A stretch of DNA of 13,440 bases from Kiritimatiellia bacterium (GCA_017547265.1 JAFYQC010000284.1:1-13440), one strand, 5' to 3'. Shown: positions 1 through 7,700, counted from the first letter of the stretch. Program-made: numbers and translations. The notes: a model not told the origin generated them from the sequence alone.

Positions 1-1
1 C

Positions 2-1102
2 ACGAAAGTGGACAGGGCAGCTGCGGAAACAGTCACGATTGAAAGACGGCCAGAATCGGGACTACCGTCTGTCTCGGTCTGCACGAATGGCGAGCTCGCG
101 CTACATGTTTCGTTCTCTGGCGTGACGAATGTCTATGAACGAGGTTTTCAGGGGCGCCTCGTCGCGCGTCGCGACGGTCGCGGCGGGGTCGAGCGCTGGA
201 CCTATGACGCGCAAGGCAGAGAGGCGACGCACACCGATATGAACGGGCAGCGGCGCGAATATGAATACGACGCCAGGGGGCGCATCGTATGCGTGCGAGA
301 GGACGGGCGTCCGCCGCACCGTTACATACGTGACTCGTTAGGGCGCATCGTCGAAGAGTCTGCTGGGGAAAAGTCGGCCATCTATTTGTATGACGAATAT
401 GGCGACATGGCGTCCGTCGAGTGCCGTCGCGGCGGGAACACATATATGAAGATCGGGTTTTTCCGCGACGAGTCGACGGGGCTTGTCACTAACAGGGTTG
501 TAAACGGACGTGGCGTCGGGCGCAGCTACGACAAGTTTCTGAAAATGGTTTCGATAGACGGCTTGGATATCGAGTCGCACATGACAGCGTTCACGAACGG
601 GCTTGAGGTAGTTCGCGATGATTTCGGACGACCGTTGTCATATTCCGTCTGCGGTCGCCGCATGCTTGAGAAGTCGTATGATGCCCGCACCGGGCGAGTC
701 TGCGCATTCTCCGTGGCTGGAATTGACGGCGAGGCGAAGCTGTCTTATTTGGATGGATCCGACCTCGTCTCGTCCATCGTGTACCCAAATGGAGTTGTTG
801 CCGCCCTTGAGTATGATGTCGAAGGCGAACTTGTGAAGGTTTCGTATGCTGGGCTGCCGTCTGTTGTCCGCGAGTTTAGACGCATCAGCGACAATGAGGA
901 CGACCTTTCCGTAGAGAGTCTGGAGGACGACGATTCTTCCATTGTCGCCAGGGTTGGAAGGGCGCCACTTGCAGAAGACAGGTTTGTATATTTCGACTTC
1001 AACGGCTGTTTCGAACGCCCCGTAGCCGAAATTGGCGAAGACGGCAAACCGAGATGGTGTTTGATTGACGCAGACCTCAAGGCGAAAGGGGTCTTGCCAT
1101 GA
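2..1102 (+). CDS. RHS/YD-repeat protein, C-terminal part (5' end outside window)
   Basis: The frame is open from the left edge, so the gene almost certainly begins upstream; a GTG at 8 is the first possible start inside the window but has no visible ribosome binding site. Residues below are numbered from that GTG. The protein carries degenerate YD repeats of about 20 residues: WTYDAQGRE near 64, YEYDARGRI near 85, YIRDSLGRI near 106, YLYDEYGDM near 126, VRDDFGRPL near 202, KSYDARTGR near 222 and LEYDVEGEL near 267. Such repeats build the hollow beta-cocoon of RHS/YD proteins, which are usually secreted or surface-exposed. After the repeats comes an acidic stretch (about 294-311) and a short tail ending in KAKGVLP. 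I see neither the conserved RHS core-ending motif nor an obvious toxin domain, so this may be a structural or surface YD protein, or a degenerate RHS. It overlaps the next gene by ATGA (1099-1102), which implies translational coupling. The family call is firm; the role is unknown. Confidence 0.8.
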   Translation, partial: TKVDRAAAETVTIERRPESGLPSVSVCTNGELALHVSFSGVTNVYERGFQGRLVARRDGRGGVERWTYDAQGREATHTDMNGQRREYEYDARGRIVCVREDGRPPHRYIRDSLGRIVEESAGEKSAIYLYDEYGDMASVECRRGGNTYMKIGFFRDESTGLVTNRVVNGRGVGRSYDKFLKMVSIDGLDIESHMTAFTNGLEVVRDDFGRPLSYSVCGRRMLEKSYDARTGRVCAFSVAGIDGEAKLSYLDGSDLVSSIVYPNGVVAALEYDVEGELVKVSYAGLPSVVREFRRISDNEDDLSVESLEDDDSSIVARVGRAPLAEDRFVYFDFNGCFERPVAEIGEDGKPRWCLIDADLKAKGVLP

Positions 1103-2790
1103 GCGCGACGATGCGTAGGTTGGCGATGCCTGTTGCCGGTTTCGCGTGTCTTCTCTTTTCCGTGGCGGCAGAGGCAAGAGATGCGATCGACTTTGGCGAG
1201 CTTCTTCCCGGCTCTGATACGGTCAGGCGCTTTGAACTGAAAAACGACGGGACAAACGGGTGGATTATGGTCAGCGTCACTTCCGGGCCAGGCGTGAATG
1301 CGACGATCTGCGCCGACACTCTCATGCCAGGGGAGAGTGTTCCTGTATGCGTATCCGTTAGAACTGGGTCGGGGTCTGGAATTTTTGAATCATACTTCGA
1401 AGTACATGTCTTTGGACGCGAGCCAGATTTAGTGAAATTTTTTGTTCGCGGCAGTGTAGTGGACGGCGATACATCAGGGAAGACCCTTGTCGAAGACGCG
1501 AAGCGCGAGACTTGGAAATGTTCTCCAGAAATCGCCAAGACCGTTCAAGGTGTCTTCGACGGCACCTGGGAGTCTGCGGCAGGATCCTTGAAATACTATC
1601 TGCTCGCCAAGTGGCCTTGGGCGGCGGAGAGGGACAGGTTTCTCGTGCGGAAGAGGATACCGCCAGTGCTTCGCGCTGCCTATGCGGAACTCGGAGGCGA
1701 GGACGCCAATGGCGGAAATCCTTTGAAGCCGTTTGTCGGGGAGCCTCTCGACCCGGAGGCTGCGCAGTACTACCGGCTTCTTGAACGTTGTTTTGTGCGC
1801 AAACAAGATATCCGCGACAGGATTGCTGCCGAGAAAGCCAAGCGGGAGCGTGAGAAGAAGATGGCGGAGTTTGCTGCCGCGGCTGAGGCAAGGCGGCAGG
1901 CGCGGATCAAGGCCGACGAGGAGAAGCGGAAGGCGTTTTGGGCTGCGGGGGAAGCTGACAGGCAACGCTTAGAAGCTGAGAGGCGACGGTTGGAGCACGG
2001 GAGACAGCTTGCCATTGACTCAAGGGAGCTTCGCGTCTGGCGTCCCCCAGAGTACTTCACGGAATCCTTCGCCACCAACCAGTGGCTTGAGTTCCTCTGC
2101 CGCGAGATGTGCATCCCGGGCGACGCCCGCGGCGATCCGTACCGCAAGTGTCTTGCACAAGCAATGGTACCGGAATTTCTGCATGTATGCGAGCGTCCTT
2201 ATTCCAATGTGTGCGAGCGCATGATCGTCGAAGGCGCCAAAGATATCGACCCAAAGTACAAGGCTGGTTTTCGGACTCGGATGTGCTTCTGGTGGCTCTA
2301 CGGCAAAGGCCACAAACGGGTCGTGTCGTTTACCGACGAGTCGGGGAAGAAAAGAAACGCCTTGGCGCCATCTGGCGTCTATGCCTGCGCCGAAGACGGG
2401 CGGAAGGGAGATTGCTACAGGTTCCTGGGGGCGACACACGGTTATATGTATTTCAAGGTCAACGGAAAATTTGAAGGCGCTGGGACATCGGAGATGTTGG
2501 AGAATCGCGACAAGGGCGTAAACGCTGCGGTTGCATGGTGCTCGGCCTTAAACTCCGAGAATCCCACAGACGATTCATGGCAACGATGTGTCTATCCCTT
2601 CATTCGCGAGGCGTTTGTTTCTGACTTGCAGATGTTTGAGGGCTTTGTCGCGAAGATTGGCGAATTTCTTGGCGCGGATACATGGCTCATGTCGGTTTTA
2701 AAGTCGGATTTGGAGACGTCTCGCAAAATCGAAGCGCTTCTTGAGGAAAGCAAGGCTGCGCGCTCACGGCCTGCGGCTACCGGCAAGTAG
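1099..2790 (+). CDS. Secreted protein with DUF1573-like domain, coiled coil and Cys-rich C-terminal half
   Basis: This is a 563-residue protein of unknown function. The start is supported by AAAGGGG at 1085-1091, 7 nt upstream, and by the ATGA overlap with the YD-repeat gene. Residues 1-26 form a signal peptide (basic MRRLAM, hydrophobic core, AEA cleavage site before RD). Residues about 29-121 have the pattern of a DUF1573/ASH-like immunoglobulin fold: IDFGELLPGS, then FELKNDG, then MPGES, then VKFFVRGSV. Residues about 235-305 are a charged Ala/Glu/Lys/Arg-rich stretch likely to form a coiled coil. The region 334-497 contains ten cysteines (334, 338, 351, 364, 372, 396, 430, 439, 481, 497), consistent with disulfides in an exported protein, although metal binding is possible. 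I recognise no enzyme motif. Its coupling to the YD-repeat gene suggests that the two products act together at the cell surface, which is inference. The domain call is moderate; the CDS itself is secure. Confidence 0.82.
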   Translation: MSATMRRLAMPVAGFACLLFSVAAEARDAIDFGELLPGSDTVRRFELKNDGTNGWIMVSVTSGPGVNATICADTLMPGESVPVCVSVRTGSGSGIFESYFEVHVFGREPDLVKFFVRGSVVDGDTSGKTLVEDAKRETWKCSPEIAKTVQGVFDGTWESAAGSLKYYLLAKWPWAAERDRFLVRKRIPPVLRAAYAELGGEDANGGNPLKPFVGEPLDPEAAQYYRLLERCFVRKQDIRDRIAAEKAKREREKKMAEFAAAAEARRQARIKADEEKRKAFWAAGEADRQRLEAERRRLEHGRQLAIDSRELRVWRPPEYFTESFATNQWLEFLCREMCIPGDARGDPYRKCLAQAMVPEFLHVCERPYSNVCERMIVEGAKDIDPKYKAGFRTRMCFWWLYGKGHKRVVSFTDESGKKRNALAPSGVYACAEDGRKGDCYRFLGATHGYMYFKVNGKFEGAGTSEMLENRDKGVNAAVAWCSALNSENPTDDSWQRCVYPFIREAFVSDLQMFEGFVAKIGEFLGADTWLMSVLKSDLETSRKIEALLEESKAARSRPAATGK

Positions 2791-2808
2791 GCGCACAAAT
2801 ATTCTACG

Positions 2809-2815
2809 AAAGGAG
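2809..2815 (+). promoter_or_regulatory. Strong ribosome binding site of pta
   Basis: AAAGGAG lies 7 nt upstream of the ATG at 2823. It sits in the 32-nt gap after the DUF1573-like gene and fixes the pta start. No convincing promoter is visible in this short gap, so pta may be read through from upstream or transcribed from a promoter inside the preceding gene. Confidence 0.7.
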
Positions 2816-2822
2816 AAACCCG

Positions 2823-3764
2823 ATGAACCTGGTAGAGAAGATCAAGGAAAAGGCGCGGAATAACGTCAAGCGCATTGTCCTCCCCGAGGGCGACGAACCG
2901 CGCACCGTAGCGGCGGCGAAGATCATCAAGGACGAGGGGATTGCAGAGCCGATACTGCTCACGAAGGAGCAGATCGAAGCTCCTTCCAACAAGGCGAAGC
3001 TCGACGCTTACGCCGCGGCGCTCTACGAACTTCGCAAGGCGAAGGGGCTTACCGAGGAGGCGGCCGCAAAGCTCGTGGCCGACCCGATGTACTACGGCAT
3101 GATGATGGTTAAGATGGGCGATGCCGACGGACTTGTTTCCGGCGCCGTCCATTCCACTGGCGACATGCTGCGCCCCGCGCTGCAGATAATCAAGACCGCT
3201 CCCGGCATGAAGCTCGTCTCGTCGAGTTTCTTGATGGAGTGCCCTGACCGCTCTCTTGGCGAGGACGGGCTTCTCGTCTATGCAGACTGCGTTGTAAATC
3301 CTTGCCCGACGGCGGAAGAACTCGCTCACATCGCGATTGCGTCCGCGGAAACAGCGCGGACTCTTTGTGGCATTGCCGAGCCTCGCGTCGCGCTTCTTTC
3401 CTTCTCGACGAAGGGGAGTGCCAGCCACGCACTCGTCGACAAGGTGCGCGAGGCGACGGAGATCGCCCATTCGCTTGCGCCAGACCTCGCGCTTGACGGC
3501 GAGATGCAGTTTGACGCGGCAATCGTTCCCGAAGTCGGAGCGTCAAAGGCGAAGGGGAGCCCCGTCGCGGGCCGCGCGAACGTCTTTGTGTTCCCCGACC
3601 TCCAGGCGGGCAACATCGGCTACAAGATCACGCAGCGCATCGGCAAGGCGTCGTGCTTCGCCGTGCTGCAAGGGCTCGCGAAGCCCTGCAACGACCTGTC
3701 GCGCGGCTGCTCGGTAGACGACATCGTCTCTACCGTCGCCGCGACGGCGGTCCAGTCCCGCTGA
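2823..3764 (+). CDS. pta: Phosphate acetyltransferase (short, single-domain type)
   Basis: The enzyme reversibly transfers an acetyl group between CoA and phosphate, giving acetyl phosphate for acetate/ATP metabolism in the cytoplasm. The 313-residue protein follows the short Pta/PTA_PTB fold throughout: RIVLPEGDEPRT at 17-28, SFSTKGSA at 193-200, DGEMQFDAAIVPEVG at 225-239, VFVFPDLQAGNIGYKI at 254-269 and NDLSRGCS at 290-297. Ser293, Arg294 and Asp300 line up with the active-site Ser/Arg/Asp that I recall from the Methanosarcina thermophila enzyme. It is slightly short for the family (about 320-335); the shortening falls in the loop near 50-62, before YELRKAKG. The usual Gly-Pro before LQGL is replaced by Phe-Ala (SCFAVLQGL, 277-285). 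The strong ribosome binding site at 2809-2815 fixes the start. The usual partner, acetate kinase, is not in the window. Phosphate butyryltransferase is the main alternative but fits less well. Confidence 0.95.
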   Translation: MNLVEKIKEKARNNVKRIVLPEGDEPRTVAAAKIIKDEGIAEPILLTKEQIEAPSNKAKLDAYAAALYELRKAKGLTEEAAAKLVADPMYYGMMMVKMGDADGLVSGAVHSTGDMLRPALQIIKTAPGMKLVSSSFLMECPDRSLGEDGLLVYADCVVNPCPTAEELAHIAIASAETARTLCGIAEPRVALLSFSTKGSASHALVDKVREATEIAHSLAPDLALDGEMQFDAAIVPEVGASKAKGSPVAGRANVFVFPDLQAGNIGYKITQRIGKASCFAVLQGLAKPCNDLSRGCSVDDIVSTVAATAVQSR

Positions 3765-3780
3765 AGTCCCCTTTGGATCA

Positions 3781-3809
3781 TTGCAGACGGGTGTAGGTTT
3801 TGATATAAT
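3781..3809 (+). promoter_or_regulatory. Extended -10 promoter of the sugar-oxidoreductase operon
   Basis: TTGCAG at 3781-3786 (-35, half consensus) is separated by exactly 17 nt from a perfect TATAAT at 3804-3809, which is preceded by TGA to give the extended -10 TGNTATAAT (3801-3809). The predicted transcription start is near 3816, leaving a leader of about 75 nt before the ATG at 3890. The same TGNTATAAT occurs upstream of the metXW-like and rhamnosidase-like genes. Confidence 0.75.
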
Positions 3810-3846
3810 GTTCCTCAATGCAAAAGGCATATCGCAGGCTTCATCG

Positions 3847-3889
3847 CAAAATCAAAACTTAAACCAACAAAAAAATAAGGAAAACCAAG
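3847..3889 (+). promoter_or_regulatory. A-rich leader and ribosome binding site of the sugar-oxidoreductase operon
   Basis: This 43-nt stretch is strongly A-rich, with only three G residues, in an otherwise GC-rich neighbourhood. It ends in AAGGA (3877-3881), 8 nt before the ATG at 3890. An unstructured A-rich leader with a Shine-Dalgarno site usually favours translation initiation. Together with the strong promoter and the C-ending codon preference of the downstream genes, it suggests high expression. Confidence 0.6.
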
Positions 3890-5446
3890 ATGATCAGTTC
3901 CAGCAGAAGGAGTTTCATCCGCGGTCTCGCGGGCGTTTCGTTGCTTAGCGCAGGCGGGTGCTTCACGCCACATCCTCGCAAGCCAGGGCAGAAGGTCCGT
4001 CTCGCGGCCGTCGGCATCATGGGCAAGGGCTACAGCGACTGGACGCCGATGCTCAAGACCGGCCTCGTCGAGATGGTCGCGTTCTGCGACGCCGACGCCA
4101 ATATGTTGACTCAGGCGCTTGAAAAGGCGAAGAAGGACTTCCCCGGCCTTGACCTCTCGAAGGTTCCTTTCTACACTGACTACCGCAAGCTTCTCGATGA
4201 TGCCGAAAAGCTCGGCATCGACGCGATGACGATCTCGACGCCTGACCACGTCCATGCTCCTGTCGCGATCCAGGCGATGAAGAAGGGCATCCACGTCTAC
4301 GTCCAGAAGCCCCTCGTCCGCACCCTCTGGGAACTCGAGTACTTCGAGAAGACCGCCCGCGAGAACGGCGTTGTCGTCCAGATGGGCAACCAGGGCTCGT
4401 CGCTCAACTCGATGCGCCGCTGCACCGAGGTTCTTCAGAGCGGCATTCTCGGCGACGTCAAGGAAGTCCACGTCTGGACGAACCGTCCCGTGTGGCCTCA
4501 GGGCAAGGGCGTCGCAGACTGGGTCAAGGGTCACCCGAAGGGCGATCCCGTCCGCAAGGGCCTCGACTGGAACGCGTGGCTCGCCACGGCGGCAGACCGT
4601 CCGTTCCTTGACAAGTATCCGGACAACGCCGACGTCTACGATCCGTGGAAGCTCGGCAAGAACGTCTATCATGCGTTCACGTGGCGCGGCTTCTTCGACT
4701 TCGGCGCTGGCGCTTTTGGCGACATGGCTTGCCACACGATGAATCTCGCGTTCCGCGGCCTTGAGCTCGGCGGTGTCTCCGACGCGGAGTGCACGATGAT
4801 CGAGTCCCAGAACGACATCGCGTATCCTCTCAAGTCAATCGTCAAGCTCACCTACAGGGAGCGCGACTCGAAGGTCCGTCCCGGCGTCAAGCTCCCGGCC
4901 GTCACGCTCTACTGGTACGACGGCAACGAGAAGCCGAAAGCCGAGCTCATGCCCAAGTGGGCGTCGAAGCACAACGGCCAGGTCCCGAACACGGGCTGCC
5001 TCATGATTGGCACCAAGGGCCAGGTCCTCATGCAGGACGACTACGGTGCAAAGTGCGCGATCGCTCTTGCGGCCGACAGCGAGTTCAAGGACGTGTTCCA
5101 GCACGAGGCCGCCAAGGCCGTCGCTCGCTCGATCCCGTTCTGCGGCCAGGAGTCCTCTGCTGGCGACGGCAAGTCGTCGGTCGAGATGAAGGGCTTCGCC
5201 GAAGGGCACTATGGCGAGTTCATCAACGCGATCTTTGGCAATGGCCCGTACTACGAGCAGACCCACTCGCGCTGCTTCGCAGACATCGAGTACTGCATTC
5301 CGCAGATGGAAGGCATCCTCGTCGGCTGCGTCGCCCAGCGTCTCCCGGGCGTCAAGCTCGGCTGGTGCTCCAAGAAGCAGAAGTTCGATGTTGCGGCCGC
5401 GAACGCGTTCGTCAAGCCGTACATTCGCAAGGGATTCGAGTTCTAA
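3890..5446 (+). CDS. Tat-exported Gfo/Idh/MocA-family oxidoreductase
   Basis: This is a probable NAD(P)-dependent sugar or glycoside dehydrogenase acting outside the cytoplasm. The N-terminus has a twin-arginine signal (SSRRSFIRG, 4-12), a hydrophobic segment and a Cys at 24 (SAGGC) that could be a lipobox, though a weak one. A Rossmann fold begins near 36 (VRLAAVGIMGKGY). STPDHVHAP at 116-124 is typical of the family. The usual E-K-P catalytic-lysine motif appears as QKP at 139-141, as in several PVC/Bacteroidetes subfamilies. MGNQGSS (165-171) and GDMACHT (277-283) follow, and the C-terminal GFO_IDH_MocA domain runs to 518. Start: AAGGA 8 nt upstream. The stop overlaps the next start (TAATG), and the next two genes encode Tat-targeted TIM-barrel proteins. 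Such neighbours are typical of pathways through 3-keto-sugar intermediates or inositol/rare-sugar metabolism. The substrate cannot be read from the sequence. Family call firm; Tat export likely; specific role inferred. Confidence 0.9.
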   Translation: MISSSRRSFIRGLAGVSLLSAGGCFTPHPRKPGQKVRLAAVGIMGKGYSDWTPMLKTGLVEMVAFCDADANMLTQALEKAKKDFPGLDLSKVPFYTDYRKLLDDAEKLGIDAMTISTPDHVHAPVAIQAMKKGIHVYVQKPLVRTLWELEYFEKTARENGVVVQMGNQGSSLNSMRRCTEVLQSGILGDVKEVHVWTNRPVWPQGKGVADWVKGHPKGDPVRKGLDWNAWLATAADRPFLDKYPDNADVYDPWKLGKNVYHAFTWRGFFDFGAGAFGDMACHTMNLAFRGLELGGVSDAECTMIESQNDIAYPLKSIVKLTYRERDSKVRPGVKLPAVTLYWYDGNEKPKAELMPKWASKHNGQVPNTGCLMIGTKGQVLMQDDYGAKCAIALAADSEFKDVFQHEAAKAVARSIPFCGQESSAGDGKSSVEMKGFAEGHYGEFINAIFGNGPYYEQTHSRCFADIEYCIPQMEGILVGCVAQRLPGVKLGWCSKKQKFDVAAANAFVKPYIRKGFEF

Positions 5447-6693
5447 TGAACAGGCGCGAATTCTTCAAGGGGGCCGCGGCGCTTGCCGCGGTCGCTCCTG
5501 TTCTCTCGAAGGATGCGTTAGCGCACGCCGCGAAGCCACAGCCGGGCAACAACCCGATTTGGCTCATGACTTCGGCGTTCGCGGGCGTTCCCACCTTCGA
5601 CGGAGTCGTTGACGAGGCCGTCAAGCTCGGCGCGCAGGGGCTTGAACTTTGCGTTTTCCGCAAGGACACCGACCGCGCAGACCACATCGCGACGCACCTC
5701 GACTACAAGGACTTCACGCCCGACAAGGCGAAGCACGTCGTCGACGTCTGCAACGAGAAGGGCGTTCGCGTCTCCGTTGGCGCTTACGACAACCTCATTG
5801 GCGGCGACTTCCAGGAAGTCAACCAGAACCACATCCTGAACCTCATCCGCATCGCGGCGATGCTTGGCGGCGACGCCAACGATGTCGTTTGCGGAACCTT
5901 CGTCGGCTATGACCAGAAGCTTGGCGCCGAGGACGGCGGGTTCGAGAAGAACCTCGAGAAGTTCAAGAAGGTCTTTACGCCGATCTTGAAGTACGCCAAG
6001 GATCTCGGTGTGACCGTGTGCGTCGAGAACTGCCCGATGGAGGGCTGGGTTCCCGCGTCGTCGCCCGTCTGCTACTGCAACTTGCCCGGCTGCCTCGCGG
6101 CCCGCAAGCTCATGTACGCGATTCTCGACGACAGCTCGAACCTGCAGGAGACGTACGATCCTTCGCACGACATCTGGCAACACATCGATCCGTCCGACGT
6201 CATCAACGCGATGGACTTCTCGAAGCTCAGGCGTGTCCACATCAAGGGCACCAGGAACTTCCCGAACGATGCCGAGGCCGTCAACTGGGGTCGTCTCTTC
6301 CCGCGCCAGCGCGTCAACGACGCTCTCGCGGCGAAGGCCGGTCTTCCCGCGCTTCCTCCGGATTCCGAGGGCGGCAACTGGGACCGCATGAACTACGAGC
6401 CGCGTCTCCCCGGTTTCGGCGGCAGCGACTCCTGCGACTGGGCGAAGTTCCTCGAGACGCTCATGGCGAAGGGATACAGCCGTCCGTTCGTCATCGAGAA
6501 CGAGGGCTGCAACAGCTCGCATACAGGCAACATGGGCGCGACGCGCCAGGGTTTCCGTGCGACGATCCTCAACACGGCTCCGGTCGTGTGGCCTCTCGGC
6601 CCCGATGGATACGCCTTCGACAAGTCGGCTCTTAAGCCGATGAAGCTCGGAAATGTCAACCTCAAACAAGTCACAATGAAGGACCTCATCTAA
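5446..6693 (+). CDS. Tat-exported xylose isomerase-like TIM-barrel protein (isomerase/epimerase or lyase), 415 aa
   Basis: The real start is the ATG at 5446, which overlaps the upstream stop as TAATG; the open frame further upstream is a shadow. Residues 1-28 are a twin-arginine signal (NRREFFKGA, then an Ala-rich hydrophobic core ending in AHA). The rest fits the xylose isomerase-like/AP endonuclease family 2 TIM barrel. Likely metal ligands are Glu194 (VCVENCPMEG), Asp238 and His241 (YDPSHD), His265 (RRVHIKG) and Glu351 or Glu353 (FVIENEG). The family includes sugar-phosphate isomerases, epimerases, inosose dehydratases and keto-sugar lyases. At 415 residues it is longer than the common 260-300, with an insert near 275-330. 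It lies between the Gfo/Idh/MocA gene and a second TIM-barrel gene, so the three probably act on one substrate. The reaction is not resolvable from sequence alone. Confidence 0.85.
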   Translation: MNRREFFKGAAALAAVAPVLSKDALAHAAKPQPGNNPIWLMTSAFAGVPTFDGVVDEAVKLGAQGLELCVFRKDTDRADHIATHLDYKDFTPDKAKHVVDVCNEKGVRVSVGAYDNLIGGDFQEVNQNHILNLIRIAAMLGGDANDVVCGTFVGYDQKLGAEDGGFEKNLEKFKKVFTPILKYAKDLGVTVCVENCPMEGWVPASSPVCYCNLPGCLAARKLMYAILDDSSNLQETYDPSHDIWQHIDPSDVINAMDFSKLRRVHIKGTRNFPNDAEAVNWGRLFPRQRVNDALAAKAGLPALPPDSEGGNWDRMNYEPRLPGFGGSDSCDWAKFLETLMAKGYSRPFVIENEGCNSSHTGNMGATRQGFRATILNTAPVVWPLGPDGYAFDKSALKPMKLGNVNLKQVTMKDLI

Positions 6694-7700
6694 TGAACAT
6701 CTCACGCAGAAACTTCCTCGGCGGAATGACCGCCGCCTCCGCGTTTGCGGTCGCTCCCGGCTGCTGCTCGCTTTGCAAGTCGGCGCGTCCCGGCAAGATT
6801 GCCCTGCAGCTCTATTCGCTCAACAAGTGGATTCCCGCGCAGGACAAGGAAGGCAAGGTCGCCCTTGCAAAGGCGCTCAAGAAGATCGGCGAGATCGGCT
6901 TCGAGGGCGTCGAGTTCGCGGGCTACTACGGTGCGACCCCGGCAGAGCTCAAGGCAATGCTCGCGGATGCCGGACTCGCTCCTGTCGGCACGCATGTCAG
7001 CAATGACCGCTACGGCTTCGACATGAAGAAGTTCACGTACAATCCCGAGGTTCTCAAGAAGACCGCGGAGTTCGAGCTTGGCTACGGCAACAGCCTCATC
7101 ATCTGCCCCGGCGGCGGCAACTTCCCGCCCGGATGCAGCTGGTCGACCGGCCAGGGCGGCGAGCCCTGCAAGCCTTCGCAGGAGATTGATGACTTCACCA
7201 AGAAGCTCGTCGAGCTCTACAACAAGGCAGCGGTCGATGCGACCAAGCTTGGCGTCAAGATTGGCCTCCACAACCACACGTGGGAGCATGCGATCTTCAT
7301 GCAGGACGGCACCTCGTTCTGGGATTACTTCTTCACCAACACCGATAAGGCGGTCTGCATGGAGCAGGACGTCGGCTGGACGACTTGCGCTGGCGACATG
7401 ATCCCCGGCGTCAACCCGATGGTCCAGTACAAGAAGTATCCCCACCGCTCGCCTACGCTCCACGCGAAGGAGAACGGAATGGGCAAGGGCGTCAAGAAGT
7501 TCGACGCGATCCTCGGCCAGCCTGGCTGCGACGAGAACGGCAAGCGCTGCGCCACTCCGGTGAACTGGGATGCACTCTTCCCTGTCACCGACGCTGATGG
7601 CGTCGAGTGGTATGTCGTCGAGTGCGAGCGTCACTTCGACGACATCAACGGCGCGGTCATCCCGTCGTTCAACTTCCTCAAGTCGAAGGGCCGCGTCTGA
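6693..7700 (+). CDS. Tat-exported xylose isomerase-like TIM-barrel protein, 335 aa
   Basis: The ATG overlaps the previous stop as TAATG, with AAGGA at 6679-6683 upstream. The N-terminus has a twin-arginine signal (ISRRNFLGG, 3-11), a hydrophobic stretch and Cys at 24-25 (APGCC) that may be lipidated. The body is a sugar phosphate isomerase/epimerase-like TIM barrel: IALQLYSL (36-43), GFEGVEFAGYYG (69-80), GTHV (99-102), GLHNHTWEH (191-199), EQDVGW (224-229), LHAKE (256-260) and WYVVECE (306-312). Probable metal ligands are Glu74 or its neighbours, Asp226, His257 and Glu310 or Glu312. It is more canonical than its 415-residue neighbour, and the two are clearly different paralogues rather than a recent duplication. 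It is the last gene of the operon, followed by a repeat pair and a terminator. The substrate is unknown; an epimerase, isomerase or keto-glycoside lyase role is possible. Confidence 0.87.
   Translation: MNISRRNFLGGMTAASAFAVAPGCCSLCKSARPGKIALQLYSLNKWIPAQDKEGKVALAKALKKIGEIGFEGVEFAGYYGATPAELKAMLADAGLAPVGTHVSNDRYGFDMKKFTYNPEVLKKTAEFELGYGNSLIICPGGGNFPPGCSWSTGQGGEPCKPSQEIDDFTKKLVELYNKAAVDATKLGVKIGLHNHTWEHAIFMQDGTSFWDYFFTNTDKAVCMEQDVGWTTCAGDMIPGVNPMVQYKKYPHRSPTLHAKENGMGKGVKKFDAILGQPGCDENGKRCATPVNWDALFPVTDADGVEWYVVECERHFDDINGAVIPSFNFLKSKGRV

Noticed and set aside
3810..3846. ATGC-AAAAG-GCAT as an operator in the sugar-operon leader
   Set aside because: The arms are only four bases, which is expected by chance in a leader of this length.
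3815..4735. 306-codon minus-strand open frame opposite the Gfo/Idh/MocA gene
   Set aside because: A mirror of the sense gene's codon bias, with a low-complexity Val/Asp/Arg-rich product. It overlaps the promoter and leader of the real operon.
4789..5445. Long N-terminal extension of the first TIM-barrel gene into the Gfo/Idh/MocA gene
   Set aside because: The extension is low-complexity Arg/Gln/His-rich and overlaps a real gene. The ATG at 5446 gives a proper Tat signal and a TAATG overlap.
5518..6705. 395-codon minus-strand open frame opposite the first TIM-barrel gene
   Set aside because: A shadow of the strongly C-ending codon pattern on the plus strand. It has no domain signature and no ribosome binding site that I could see.
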